Origin: Jiulongibacter sp966250325
Lineage (GTDB): Bacteria; Bacteroidota; Bacteroidia; Cytophagales; Spirosomataceae
Assembly: GCA_966250325.1 (NCBI GenBank)
Contig: CBINGY010000003.1
Location: 1-64,000 of the forward strand
Direction of reading: 5' to 3'
DNA length: 64,000 bases
In this document: positions 54,165 through 63,208 of the stretch, piece by piece
How positions within the stretch are numbered: position 1 is the stretch's first letter
Layout of the letters: the number at the start of each line of letters is the position of its first letter
Notes under the pieces: model-generated
The model's database searches: none
Seen by the model: the letters and a program-made list of their open reading frames with translations, nothing else
Told to the model about the DNA's origin: nothing
Position numbers and translations under genes: made by a program

Positions 54165-55781
54165 TTACTTTTGAGCCATTAAATCAAGTAACTCTTTGTC
54201 ATGATGATTGCGAACTTCGCATTGATTATCAAAGATCATATTGGCACCGTTAGACTCATTGTACGCAGGCCAGTATGGTAAACCGGGGTGATTTGGATTA
54301 CCTGTTTTTGCAAAGCTTATCCAGGCATTTGCCACGTTTTTAGCCAGTGCGTAGGCCTCTTCTGTGCCCCCTGTCATACCGGGGCATTTGTCAACATTAT
54401 AGAACACAAACGGGAGCTCGCCGCAATGAATCGCTTTGTATTTACCATCCATTACAGGATTCTGCCAGGTGAATAGATACATATACGTTTTTGCACCGCC
54501 TTCAAGGGCAGATTTCTTGTTTGCCTGCTGAACAGAACCGGGCCTGAAAGTTAAGTCAATATCCATCAGGTCAGAAGGCATTTTGTAAGAGGGGTAGGCA
54601 TTTTTTGCTGCCCTGATAAACGCATCAGCTTTTTCTTTATGCTGTTTTTTCAGATAGTCAATTACCTCTTCTTCTGTAGCGTGTGTCATCTTGGCACGCA
54701 GGCTGGGCATAAATTCATTCTTAACCGTTCCAATCATAAGTGGAATATTTTTGGAAAGTTCATACGCTTCATCTGATGAAACCTGATAGGGCAGTAGCTT
54801 GCCATCTACACTTGGTCCCCAGCTGAGGCCGAAACCACTGATGGTCTTACCTTCCGCTTTCATTTTATCAGAAATGGTTTTTAAGGCTCTCTGACCGGCA
54901 TCTGCAAGTTCCTGATATGGTACAGATTGGATTTTGTCAACTTCTTCCTTCTTAATATTCAGTTCCTTCAGAACTTCGGTAGCAATAGCCTGAGTTTCCG
55001 CTTTTGTAGGCATGGTAGAAGCAAATGCTCCACTTTGATTTACGGCTTTGTGAAAGAGCCCTTTCGCAGAAGGCATAGCCATTAGGGTGTTTACTTTTGC
55101 CCCGCCTCCAGATTGACCAAAGATGGTCACATTTCCCGGGTCACCGCCAAAATTGGCGATATTTTCATTTACCCATTCCAGGGCCATTTTCATATCAAGG
55201 ATACTGTTATTGGCTGATGTTTCATACTTTTTTCCGTAAGCTGATAAATCGAGGAAACCTAGTATGTTTAGTCTGTGATTGATTGAAACTACTACCACAT
55301 CGCCGTAGTTTGCAAGGCTCTCTCCATCATACGAGGCAAGTTCCTGCGATGAACCTGCGGCGAAGCCTCCGCCATGAATCCAAAAGAGTACAGGTCTCTT
55401 TTTCTTATCAGAAACGGAAGGTGTCCATACGTTCAAAACCAGGCAATCTTCGCTGGTATATCCCCAGTCATGCTGAAATACATACTCAGACTCATCATCT
55501 ACCGAGGTAGTGGGTTTAAGCAAGGGGGAAACCGGGCCATAGGTTAGAGAACTTCTCACACCTTCCCATTTTGCAGGTTTTTGTGCAGTCTCGAATCGCC
55601 CGGCTTTCGCGTAGGGGATTCCTTTATAGGTATATATTCCATTGTTTACATAACCTCTTACTTTTCCATTCGTAGTGTTGGTTACCGCTATGCTCTCACC
55701 GGTTTGCGGCTGAGCAGAGGCCCAACCACAAACGGCGATTAGCATAATTGAGGTTAGAATAATAGGTAGTTTACTTTTCAT
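54165..55781 (-). CDS. Secreted type B carboxylesterase (copy 2 of a tandem)
   Basis: A 538-residue alpha/beta hydrolase with a signal peptide (~1-23, ending ASAQ). The oxyanion-hole motif HGGGF is at 136-140, the nucleophile Ser224 is in the elbow GQSGG, and EDCLVLNVWTP (~111-121) and FGGDPGNVTIFGQSGGGAK are classical type B esterase landmarks. The acid and His are expected in KNEFMPSLR and HCGELPFVF. Likely hydrolyses an ester of a plant- or host-derived compound in the periplasm. It follows its paralogue by 11 bp in one operon. Confidence 0.9.
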   Translation of the reverse strand: MKSKLPIILTSIMLIAVCGWASAQPQTGESIAVTNTTNGKVRGYVNNGIYTYKGIPYAKAGRFETAQKPAKWEGVRSSLTYGPVSPLLKPTTSVDDESEYVFQHDWGYTSEDCLVLNVWTPSVSDKKKRPVLFWIHGGGFAAGSSQELASYDGESLANYGDVVVVSINHRLNILGFLDLSAYGKKYETSANNSILDMKMALEWVNENIANFGGDPGNVTIFGQSGGGAKVNTLMAMPSAKGLFHKAVNQSGAFASTMPTKAETQAIATEVLKELNIKKEEVDKIQSVPYQELADAGQRALKTISDKMKAEGKTISGFGLSWGPSVDGKLLPYQVSSDEAYELSKNIPLMIGTVKNEFMPSLRAKMTHATEEEVIDYLKKQHKEKADAFIRAAKNAYPSYKMPSDLMDIDLTFRPGSVQQANKKSALEGGAKTYMYLFTWQNPVMDGKYKAIHCGELPFVFYNVDKCPGMTGGTEEAYALAKNVANAWISFAKTGNPNHPGLPYWPAYNESNGANMIFDNQCEVRNHHDKELLDLMAQK

Positions 55782-55792
55782 AAGAATTACAA

Positions 55793-57421
55793 TTAATTTG
55801 AGTTACCGTAGAATTTATCGTGAAATTTATATCTGGCCTCCACGTTTGAAGCTTCCAGTTTGGTTTCTACATCCATATTGATGAAAGCCGGGTTTGCGTC
55901 GTTCTTTTTCATGGGATCCCACCGGGGTAAATTATTGCCGTTTGGATTTCCGGTTTTGATGAAATTAGCGAAATAATTAAACATTGTCTCAGATACTTTG
56001 TAGTCGTCTGCCGTCCATTCATATTCACGAATCAAATCAAGATTTCCCAAGGCATATTCAATTTCACAGGCGTGAGGTGCTCCTACAGCTTTGGGTGCAG
56101 TTCCCTCGGCACGCATAGTACCTCCGGCTAGTCCAGAAACTAAGTCTTTGTCTTTTAAGGGTGGTCTCAGTTTGCTATACAGGTAACGATATGTAGGCTG
56201 GTTGCTGTTGGTTTTGTGAAGGTCGAGCCATTTCCAGGTACTGTATGAAATAAATCTATCTGCAGCCAGGGCTGTGGCAGAGAGCTCTACTTCTTCGGCA
56301 GTTTGATGGGGATGCAGTTTTAGTACTTCGTCATAATCATTTGGATAGGTCTGTTTTGTTTTTTCAATAAACGCCTCTTTGGTATAGGGTTGTCCCTGCA
56401 TATAGGCCATACCGGGAATTTCGGCAGAATTCCAGCCAGCTAAAAGAGGTATCATAGACTGTTCTCCCGCTTCAAAAATTTCCGGAAGTGATTTTGGGAG
56501 AAAATATCCGTCAATAACAATCGGGAATCCAAACCTTCCGGATTCGTTGTACATTTCGTAGAGATCACGGGTCGAAAGCTTTCTTAATTCCGAAATACTC
56601 TTAATATGGTTTTTCTCAAGAAATGCCTGCCCTTCTTTTTCTGCATCTTTGAGTAATACCGGAGCCATAGTTGGAGAAATGGCTGCTCCACTTTCGCCTA
56701 TCGCTCCTGCTATCAGTGCTTTTGTCAATGGAGAGGCCATCTGTGTACTTACACCTATGGAACCGGCAGACTCCCCAGCAATGGTTACTTTGGAAGGATC
56801 GCCGCCAAAGAATGAAATATTATCTTGCACCCATTTTAAAGCCGCTAACTGATCAAGAGCTCCGTAATTACCTGAGGCATGATAAGGAGCCTCGGCTGAA
56901 AGCTCAGGATGAGCCAGATAACCGAACAAATTCAACCTGTAATTGCAGGTAACCACTACGATGCCCTCTTTGGCCATGTTTTCTCCATCGTATCGGGGTT
57001 CAGAAGCATCACCAGCCACATTACCTCCCCCATAGAAATAAACCAGAACGGGTAAATGCTGCGTATTTCTACTCGCGGGTGTCCAGACATTGAGATAGAG
57101 ACAATCTTCGCTAACTCCATTTGAACGTGAGTTCATGTCACCAAAAACGAGCTTTTGCATAGGCCGTGGCCCGAAATCTTTCGTTTGTTTTACTCCGGCC
57201 CAATTATCCAGCGGCTGAGGAGCTCTCCATCGGAGATCACCCAGTGGTGGTTTGGCAAAAGGAATACCAAAGTACTTCTGAATCCCGGTTTTGGTGTCAT
57301 AGTTGCCTTCTATGATTCCGTTTTGGATTTTGGTTTGAACAGGAAATCCGTTCATGTTTTGACCGGCTGCTGAAAAACAAAGCACGGAAGTGATTAGAAG
57401 TGAGCTGATTACTTTAATCAT
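55793..57421 (-). CDS. Secreted type B carboxylesterase (copy 1 of a tandem)
   Basis: A 542-residue paralogue of the downstream gene, with a signal peptide (~1-20). The nucleophile Ser218 is in GESAG (typical type B form), but the oxyanion motif reads YGGGN (130-134) instead of HGGGF, so substrate preference may differ. SEDCLYLNVWTP and FGGDPSKVTIAGESAGS are clear; His in APHACEIEYAL. First gene of the operon. A symmetric candidate operator overlaps its promoter region, and a Nudix-type regulator is encoded divergently 94 bp away. Confidence 0.9.
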   Translation of the reverse strand: MIKVISSLLITSVLCFSAAGQNMNGFPVQTKIQNGIIEGNYDTKTGIQKYFGIPFAKPPLGDLRWRAPQPLDNWAGVKQTKDFGPRPMQKLVFGDMNSRSNGVSEDCLYLNVWTPASRNTQHLPVLVYFYGGGNVAGDASEPRYDGENMAKEGIVVVTCNYRLNLFGYLAHPELSAEAPYHASGNYGALDQLAALKWVQDNISFFGGDPSKVTIAGESAGSIGVSTQMASPLTKALIAGAIGESGAAISPTMAPVLLKDAEKEGQAFLEKNHIKSISELRKLSTRDLYEMYNESGRFGFPIVIDGYFLPKSLPEIFEAGEQSMIPLLAGWNSAEIPGMAYMQGQPYTKEAFIEKTKQTYPNDYDEVLKLHPHQTAEEVELSATALAADRFISYSTWKWLDLHKTNSNQPTYRYLYSKLRPPLKDKDLVSGLAGGTMRAEGTAPKAVGAPHACEIEYALGNLDLIREYEWTADDYKVSETMFNYFANFIKTGNPNGNNLPRWDPMKKNDANPAFINMDVETKLEASNVEARYKFHDKFYGNSN

Positions 57422-57440
57422 AGGTTAAATGAAAAAGGAC

Positions 57441-57465
57441 TTATTGTCTCATTGTGATACAATAA
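57441..57465. promoter_or_regulatory. Candidate operator between esterase operon and Nudix-type regulator
   Basis: A perfect inverted repeat TTATTGT / ACAATAA (7-bp arms, 11-nt spacer) contains a nested ATTGT-GAT-ACAAT palindrome, giving three half-sites in 25 bp. It sits 20 bp upstream of the esterase start and 51 bp upstream of the regulator start. Its position and symmetry fit a binding site for the divergent regulator; the link is inference. Confidence 0.45.
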
Positions 57466-57515
57466 TATCCTAATGGTTCAAAAAATCCTATTATTTTGCA
57501 AAAAAATACTGTCAA

Positions 57516-58223
57516 ATGGGTTTTATAGGTAAGAAAGAGTTTCTGAATAATCTGGCGTATGACTCGGTTATATTCGGTTTTTCTGGCAGGAAACTAAAAA
57601 TACTTATCCTGGAATATCATAATACAGGACTTTTTGCATTACCCGGAGGTTTCGTTGAAGTAAGCGAAAGTGTTGATTCCGCTGTTAAACGAGGCTTGAA
57701 AGAGCGAACCGGTCTTGATAATATTTATCTTGAACAGTTTCATACGTTTGGGAGGGCAGACAGAAATCAAACAGGCGAAATGGAAACTATTCTCAAAGCA
57801 AACTATGAAACGATAGATGAATTTCACTGGATTCTACAAAGGATGATTTCTGTGGCTTACTATGCTCTCATAAATTTTGAAGAAGTGGTACCTTCTCCTG
57901 ATGCTCTTTCCGATTCCTGTGAATGGTATGATATCGATAGTTTGCCTCCCTTAATTCAGGACCATAAAGAGATAGTAATGAAAGCATTGCTTACTTTAAG
58001 AGAGAACCTGGACAGAAAACTGGAAGGTGTGAATCTGCTTCCTGAAAAGTTTACAATGAACGAATTACAGCAGGTTTATGAGGCAATTCTGGGAGAAAGT
58101 CTTCACCGGGGTGCTTTTCAGCGAAAAATGCTGAGTTCTGGAAGGCTTCAAAGGCATGAGAAACAATTTTCAGGGGCTGCTCATAAAGCTCCTTATCTCT
58201 ATAGCTTCAAGAGAGGAGGATAA
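57516..58223 (+). CDS. Nudix-type transcriptional regulator (NrtR/AraR-like)
   Basis: A 235-residue protein: an N-terminal Nudix fold (~12-150) and a C-terminal winged helix (~165-235; FTMNELQQVYEAILGESLHRGAFQRKMLSSGRLQRHEKQF), the NrtR architecture. The Nudix box (from Gly45) keeps Glu51, Arg59, Glu63 and Gly66 but has Gly60 and Arg64 where catalytic Glu residues are expected, so hydrolysis is probably lost and the domain acts as a ligand sensor. In Bacteroidota such proteins control sugar-catabolic operons. Divergent from the esterase pair with a symmetric site between, so autoregulation plus esterase control is likely. Confidence 0.85.
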   Translation: MGFIGKKEFLNNLAYDSVIFGFSGRKLKILILEYHNTGLFALPGGFVEVSESVDSAVKRGLKERTGLDNIYLEQFHTFGRADRNQTGEMETILKANYETIDEFHWILQRMISVAYYALINFEEVVPSPDALSDSCEWYDIDSLPPLIQDHKEIVMKALLTLRENLDRKLEGVNLLPEKFTMNELQQVYEAILGESLHRGAFQRKMLSSGRLQRHEKQFSGAAHKAPYLYSFKRGG

Positions 58224-58236
58224 ATTAAAAAGAAGA

Positions 58237-58256
58237 GCCCGCACGTGCGGGCCTTT
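58237..58256 (+). terminator. Terminator-like palindrome after the Nudix-type regulator
   Basis: A 16-bp palindrome (GCCCGCAC / GTGCGGGC) followed by CTTTCTCC, 14 bp past the stop codon. The T-tract is weak. Confidence 0.55.
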
Positions 58257-58457
58257 CTCCAATGTGATTAATTAGTTAACCTTATCTACCATGAAATTTC
58301 ATTTCAACTTTGCCGGACTTTATTTCCGAATATTCAAGGTTTCGAATCCTGTGCAGATATAGGTCTGTTCAAAGGTACCGCCCGATGCCTTCACGGCTGC
58401 AACCCTTCCATTCATTGACGTATTTTCTAGACGAATACCTGTTATTTCTCCATAAAA

Positions 58458-58485
58458 AAAGGCCATACCGCAAGATATGGCCTTT
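58458..58485 (-). terminator. Terminator after the OmpH lipoprotein gene
   Basis: A 10-bp stem (AAAGGCCATA / TATGGCCTTT) with an 8-nt loop; the minus strand continues with TTTT. It begins 18 bp past the OmpH stop. Confidence 0.85.
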
Positions 58486-58502
58486 CAGGAATGAGATATC
58501 GT

Positions 58503-59099
58503 TTACTTGGAAGCAGTACTGTCTGCAGCTGTTTCTGTTTTGTTATCCTTGTTTTTGGAGTAGTCTTCATTCAAACCTTTCAAGACCTCCTGGGTAATTT
58601 CAAGATTGTCTTTTGCGTAAAGAACTCCGCCTCCTTTTGAATAACCGATCACCATGTCGTATTTGTCATCTTCATTGAATTTGGCGAGATATTCCTGTAT
58701 TTTGTTCAGGATTTCTTCGGTTCTCGAAGCCTGATCCTGTGCCAGACCTGCTGCGGCATTATCGCGATACATCAGAATATCCTGTTCTTTTTTAGCCAAC
58801 TGCTGCTGAGTGGTTTCTGCTTGCTGCTGGGTCATGCCACCGGCCTGAATCCTTCTTTGAAACAAAGCCACCTCATTTTGAAATGACTCAGACTTCTTCT
58901 GGAGATCATTCTCCAAAGCGAACTGACGGTTTTGGAATTCTTTAACTACATCTTTGTACAGGTCGTAATTGTTCAGAAGAGTATCTGTGTTTACGTAAAC
59001 TATTCTTCCAGCTGCCTGCCCCCCTGTACTTTCAGATTTTCCTTGTTTGCAGGAAGCCAGTGCAGCGGCTGATAGTAAAATGATTGCTAATTGCTTCAT
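58503..59099 (-). CDS. OmpH (Skp)-family lipoprotein
   Basis: A 198-residue protein. The leader carries a lipobox (ALASC, Cys17), so it is lipid-anchored. The body has IVYVNTDTLLNNYDLYKDV at the start of the Skp-like fold, a long coiled coil (~55-135, ENDLQKKSESFQNEVALFQRR...), and a return strand with YDMVIGYSKGGGVLYAKDNLEITQEVLKGLN. OmpH/Skp proteins chaperone outer-membrane barrel proteins in the periplasm. The acidic Ser/Thr-rich tail is expendable. Own promoter (TATATTTG) and terminator. Confidence 0.9.
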   Translation of the reverse strand: MKQLAIILLSAAALASCKQGKSESTGGQAAGRIVYVNTDTLLNNYDLYKDVVKEFQNRQFALENDLQKKSESFQNEVALFQRRIQAGGMTQQQAETTQQQLAKKEQDILMYRDNAAAGLAQDQASRTEEILNKIQEYLAKFNEDDKYDMVIGYSKGGGVLYAKDNLEITQEVLKGLNEDYSKNKDNKTETAADSTASK

Positions 59100-59134
59100 T
59101 GAATGCGTTTTAATTAATTTTCAGAAATGAGTTG

Positions 59135-59142
59135 CAAATATA
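59135..59142 (-). promoter_or_regulatory. Candidate -7 element for the OmpH gene (TATATTTG)
   Basis: Full match to TAnnTTTG on the minus strand, 36 bp upstream of the OmpH start. Confidence 0.45.
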
Positions 59143-59307
59143 CTTTTTTTTGGGACTTTAGATTACCTGCCGGTGTATTTGCAGGTACACTTTAATACCA
59201 GAAGCATAACTGGTTCATATACGAAACTAGTTTATTTTCTTTCTTAAAGGTACCTGTCGAGGATGGCAAAAAGTAACCTTTTATGGAAATGACATTATTG
59301 AATAGCA

Positions 59308-59315
59308 TATATTTG
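59308..59315 (+). promoter_or_regulatory. Candidate -7 element for the Crp/Fnr-like gene (TATATTTG)
   Basis: Full match to TAnnTTTG, 60 bp upstream of the start codon. Confidence 0.4.
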
Positions 59316-59374
59316 TGCTAAACGAAGCTACCCTACTTCGATATTTATAATCTAATCGCCTTGTAACGTACCAA

Positions 59375-59956
59375 ATGATTGTTCTTAAGGAAACGCTGGC
59401 CAATAGATATGGATTGGGCGAAGAAAATGCCAGTGAACTAATCAAGCTTTTCGTGGGCGTAAACTTTCCGAAACACTCCTTTCTGGTTCAGCAGAGGGTA
59501 ATGTCAGATGAGATATTTTATATAAGTAAAGGTCTGGCCAGAGAATTTTATCTTTTTGACGGGGTTAATGATGAGGATAATACTACGCAGTTTATACGTG
59601 AGGGCGAGTTTTATTTCCCCACTTCAAGTTTTCTGGAGAACAAGCCTACCGAATATTACACCCAGGTGCTCGAGCCGGTGAAGGCATTTATATTGACGAA
59701 GGAGACTATCGATGAAAATATGGAGTCTTCTCTGCTTTTTTCTAAACTGATCAACCATGTATTCAAAGATTGTTTGTTAAGACAGAGTAAGCGGATAGAT
59801 CTGTTTATGAAAAGCAGGCGATCTGTGGAGCGTTACAAAACCTTTATTTCGGAGAATCCGGAGCTGGCTAATCGCTTAACGGACAAGTATATTGCTTCTT
59901 ACCTGGCTATAAATTCCAGTACGCTGAGCAGAATAAGATCCTCACTGATGGAGTGA
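59375..59956 (+). CDS. Crp/Fnr-type transcriptional regulator
   Basis: A 193-residue protein of the Bacteroidota Crp/Fnr-like group. A cyclic-nucleotide-binding-like beta roll (~25-120; VNFPKHSFLVQQRVMSDEIFYISKGLAREFYLFDG, then FIREGEFYFPTSSF) is followed by a dimer helix (~125-155) and a C-terminal HTH (ERYKTFISENPELANRLTDKYIASYLAINSSTLSRIRSSL). The conserved Arg/Glu cAMP contacts are absent, as is usual for this subgroup, so the ligand is unknown. Short leader; terminator-like hairpin behind. The long gene-free stretch follows. Confidence 0.88.
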   Translation: MIVLKETLANRYGLGEENASELIKLFVGVNFPKHSFLVQQRVMSDEIFYISKGLAREFYLFDGVNDEDNTTQFIREGEFYFPTSSFLENKPTEYYTQVLEPVKAFILTKETIDENMESSLLFSKLINHVFKDCLLRQSKRIDLFMKSRRSVERYKTFISENPELANRLTDKYIASYLAINSSTLSRIRSSLME

Positions 59957-60422
59957 TAACAGACGCAAAAAGAAAATCCGGACGAATATCCGGATTTCTA
60001 ACTTTGATTGGTAAAATGAAAAAAACCTCTAATTAATAAAGGTCCCCTTAAAGTCTTAATGATTTGAAAGTTTTTTGTTGTGGAGAGAGTCAAAATTTTC
60101 TCAGGACAAATGTTGGAACACTTCTAACTCCTTGCAAGGGTAAAAAGTAATAAAATTGGGTTGATAGATGTATACGAATTATGATGACTAAAGAAATGAC
60201 TAAAAATTGACAATAGTCATCTTTTAATGCTGATTTTGAACTATTTTGGCTGAATATTCAAAGCCTAATCAGCTATTCAGTTTATATGAAGTGAATCAAG
60301 GAAAATATGAAATAACTTTAGAGTCTTACAAATCAATGAATCTTTCCTGTCCGAATAATTGGTTTTTGAATTTGTTTCGCTCAATTGTCAAGTTCAAAAT
60401 AGTATTATAATTGGCCGAAAAA
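59957..60422. other. 466-bp gene-free, AT-rich stretch
   Basis: After the hairpin at 59974-59997 I find no ORF with a convincing start and composition on either strand, no tRNA-like fold and no clear repeat. It is markedly A+T-rich. It may simply be spacer between the Crp-like gene and the end of the convergent acylase operon. Confidence 0.4.
59974..59997 (+). terminator. Terminator-like hairpin after the Crp/Fnr-like gene
   Basis: A 9-bp stem (AAATCCGGA / TCCGGATTT) with a 6-nt loop; a weak T-tract follows (CTAACTTTG). Confidence 0.65.
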
Positions 60423-60779
60423 CTATTTCTCCAATCCCTTCATTCTATACCCGGCAAGGCCAGATAATCCACCGATAAGTCCGGAAAGAACAATCACTAT
60501 TCCAAAGATCAATACGGTATTTGTTCCGGTTCCCGGTCCGTTTTCCGTACTTGTCAATATGCCAGACATGTGATTAGTAATTGTTCCATCGGTAACAAAG
60601 TGTATATAAACCGCATACGATAACCACAATGTGCCAACAGCAGAAGCAGATTGTTTAATTGCCTGAGATGCGGCCCGGGCTTTCCAGCGACAAACGATCC
60701 AGGCCACGGGTGCAATGATCCACCAGGGGCCAAAATACGAGAGGAATCCGCCTGCAAGCAGGATAAGTAGATAGATCAT
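60423..60779 (-). CDS. Small uncharacterised membrane protein
   Basis: A 118-residue protein with about three or four hydrophobic segments (residues ~1-35, ~45-62, ~88-110) and a polar loop with SGILTSTENGPGTGT between the second and third. No family is recognised. Its start overlaps the end of the penicillin acylase-like gene by 4 bp (ATGA), so the two are translationally coupled and may form a membrane-associated pair. Confidence 0.7.
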   Translation of the reverse strand: MIYLLILLAGGFLSYFGPWWIIAPVAWIVCRWKARAASQAIKQSASAVGTLWLSYAVYIHFVTDGTITNHMSGILTSTENGPGTGTNTVLIFGIVIVLSGLIGGLSGLAGYRMKGLEK

Positions 60780-63208
60780 GATTTTGGAGTTAACGAGATG
60801 GTCATCTTTATTTTATCTATTTTTTGGTCTGCAGATTTCATATAAAGCAACGGAAACAGTTCTCCATTCTGCCATTTTTCCAAAAGGCTGTCATAATATT
60901 TGCTGGATGGATTTCCACTTTGTCCACCGGGATAAACACCATATGCCACTGGCCACTCTTTGTCAAGTTGTACAATCATTCTCCAGCTGGGGCCCCATTT
61001 GTCCTGAGTAGCGTTCACAATCTTTTTACCTCCTCCTGTTTGGATGTGAAGTCGGGAAAATGCTTCAAAGGCTGGTACAAGGTGTCTTATTCCGGTATCC
61101 TTCACTTTTCCCCAGCCCCAGTTCTGTGGAGAAGGGCCATAGGTTTTGCTTAATGAATCAATGGTTTCCTCAAAACTTTGACGAACTATATCTGAAAAAC
61201 TTTCTTTGGTCTTTGTACTAATATCATCAAAGTAAACGGAACTCTTGTTTTCCTTAATCAGCTTGAGCGTACGGTCTTCCGAAGGGTGATAAAGTAATTC
61301 TGCTTCAGGAAACTCGTCATCCCAAACAGCATTCATGAATAGTTTAATCCATAATTCAAAAATGGATGCGGCTACGGCATCTGAGTCATTTTGATAGTTC
61401 CAGTTAACGAGATATTTGAGGATCTCTTTGTTTGAAGTATTCAACACGGCCAGCATTTCCGGAAGAAACCACTCTGCTGATAAATTGTAATTGTCATTCT
61501 GGACTGAAATGAGGCTGTCTGTGGTTCCTTGTGTCATGGCCTCCAGACGATCATTAATCCGAATTCCTCTGTAAGGGTCAGCGTATTGCCAATCTATGTA
61601 GTAAGGATAATCGGGTGCTACGGGAGATTGATTTGCTGAACTTACATAACCCCGCTCCGGATTTTTTACTGTTGGATTATGGTCAGCGGGAATGAAACCC
61701 TGCCAGTCATGAGAAGCAAGGGTTCCGTCTAACAGGAATTTGCCCTGTGAAGGCCATTTCAAGGGAAGTTTACCATTGGGAGTAATGGCTATGTCATCCT
61801 CATTACTGGCGAAAATAAAGTTTTGAGCTGGTGCAGTATAGTAAGTAAGTGCTTTCCGGTAGTCTTCATAGTTTTTGGCCCGATTGAGCGATCTGAAGCA
61901 CAGCAAATCTGTAGGACTGGAGTCATGGGTAATCCACCTCATGGCATAGCCTGCAGGAATGTCTCTCCTGTAATTGTCAGGAGAGTTTTCTATGTAAATT
62001 ACCGGACCATGATGTGTATAAAAAAGAGTGTCGGTAATTACCATTCCTGTTTTTAACTTATACTGTTCGAGTCTAATTTTCGTCTTTTTCCACCTGCCAT
62101 CATGATAGTACTCTTTCTTAGAGCTGTCTTTAAATTTAATTTTATAGAAATCCATGACATCAGGACCGGTATTCGTTACGCCCCAGGCTATGTTTTTATT
62201 AAATCCTATGATTACGCCTGGTACCCCTGGCAGGCAGGCTCCGTACACGTTTACTTCTGGGCTAATCAGCTGTGCCTGGTACCAGATTGAAGGTAGAGTA
62301 AGGCCCAGGTGAGGATCATTGCTAAGAATGGGAAGCCCGGTTGCTGATTTTTTTCCTGCAATTGCCCAGTTGTTACTTCCAATTTCTGATTTTGGGGATA
62401 TCCAACTCAATTCCTTATTTTCAGGGTCAAGGCTCGCCATTATTTGCTCAGGAAGCTGAGGGATTTTGAGAGGTTCAAAATCATAGCGGGTGCCTTCAGG
62501 AATGATGGGAGATTCAACGAAAGGGTAATTGGGAAACAGGTCATTGACTACATCCATACCAAATTTTTGGGCAGTCCTTGTCATTCTGAGATCATTACTT
62601 CCGCCGTTAAGTTGATTTCTCATGTTCATCATCATGAGCATGGTTTTGTAAGGAGACCATTTTTCCGGCAAATAATTCAGAATTTTATATTCCACCGGAA
62701 GATCTTTGTCTGACAATCTCTCAATGTAAGCATTCACGCCAGCGGAGTAGGCCTCCAGATCTGATTTGACCGTTGGGGCTTCATTTAATCTCTCGATAAT
62801 TTCTGCAGCGGCTTTTGCCATGCCTGATCGGCGATTGTACCGGTCATATTCAAGGGCCTGTTTACCAACCACCTCGGTAAGTCTGCCAGAGGCTACCAGC
62901 GTGTAAAACTCCATTTGCCAGAGGCGATCAGAAGCTACCATATAACCCTGTGCCATGTAAAGGTCATGCTCGTTTTGAGCAAAAATGTGGGGAACTTGAT
63001 TTTCGTCCAGATGGATTGTTACGGGACCGATTAGTCCGGGTATATCCAATTGATCTTTCCGCAAATCGGCGTTGAGAGCATTTTGCCAGAAACCTGTAAA
63101 CGGGCTAAAAAGCTTGCCCAAAGGGGGGATTGTCCCAATTGAATTTCCCAGAAAGTAAAGGACTATTGCCAGTACGAGTGTAGGCCAAACCGCTTTCCAG
63201 ATTTTCAT
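60776..63208 (-). CDS. Penicillin acylase family (Ntn-hydrolase) protein
   Basis: An 810-residue precursor of the penicillin amidase/acylase family. An N-terminal signal anchor (~8-25) is followed by the alpha domain (PVTIHLDENQVPHIFAQNEHDLYMAQGYMVASDRLWQMEF), and the autoprocessing site with nucleophile Ser278 is in GSNNWAIAGKKSATG. The conserved NDPHLGLTLPSIWYQAQL and GVPGVIIGFNKNIAWGVTNTGPDV segments lie in the beta domain. Such enzymes cleave amide bonds in acyl-amino compounds, including N-acyl homoserine lactones; the substrate here is unknown. Coupled to the small membrane protein downstream. Confidence 0.92.
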   Translation of the reverse strand: MKIWKAVWPTLVLAIVLYFLGNSIGTIPPLGKLFSPFTGFWQNALNADLRKDQLDIPGLIGPVTIHLDENQVPHIFAQNEHDLYMAQGYMVASDRLWQMEFYTLVASGRLTEVVGKQALEYDRYNRRSGMAKAAAEIIERLNEAPTVKSDLEAYSAGVNAYIERLSDKDLPVEYKILNYLPEKWSPYKTMLMMMNMRNQLNGGSNDLRMTRTAQKFGMDVVNDLFPNYPFVESPIIPEGTRYDFEPLKIPQLPEQIMASLDPENKELSWISPKSEIGSNNWAIAGKKSATGLPILSNDPHLGLTLPSIWYQAQLISPEVNVYGACLPGVPGVIIGFNKNIAWGVTNTGPDVMDFYKIKFKDSSKKEYYHDGRWKKTKIRLEQYKLKTGMVITDTLFYTHHGPVIYIENSPDNYRRDIPAGYAMRWITHDSSPTDLLCFRSLNRAKNYEDYRKALTYYTAPAQNFIFASNEDDIAITPNGKLPLKWPSQGKFLLDGTLASHDWQGFIPADHNPTVKNPERGYVSSANQSPVAPDYPYYIDWQYADPYRGIRINDRLEAMTQGTTDSLISVQNDNYNLSAEWFLPEMLAVLNTSNKEILKYLVNWNYQNDSDAVAASIFELWIKLFMNAVWDDEFPEAELLYHPSEDRTLKLIKENKSSVYFDDISTKTKESFSDIVRQSFEETIDSLSKTYGPSPQNWGWGKVKDTGIRHLVPAFEAFSRLHIQTGGGKKIVNATQDKWGPSWRMIVQLDKEWPVAYGVYPGGQSGNPSSKYYDSLLEKWQNGELFPLLYMKSADQKIDKIKMTISLTPKS

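Noticed and set aside
58300..58400. T-arm-like GGTTTCGAATCC sequence suggesting a tRNA
   Set aside because: The flanking bases do not pair into a T-stem, and no acceptor, D or anticodon arms can be drawn.
58310..58597. 95-codon ORF overlapping the OmpH 3' end
   Set aside because: Its composition is not protein-like, it overlaps a strong terminator and an established gene, and no motif is visible.
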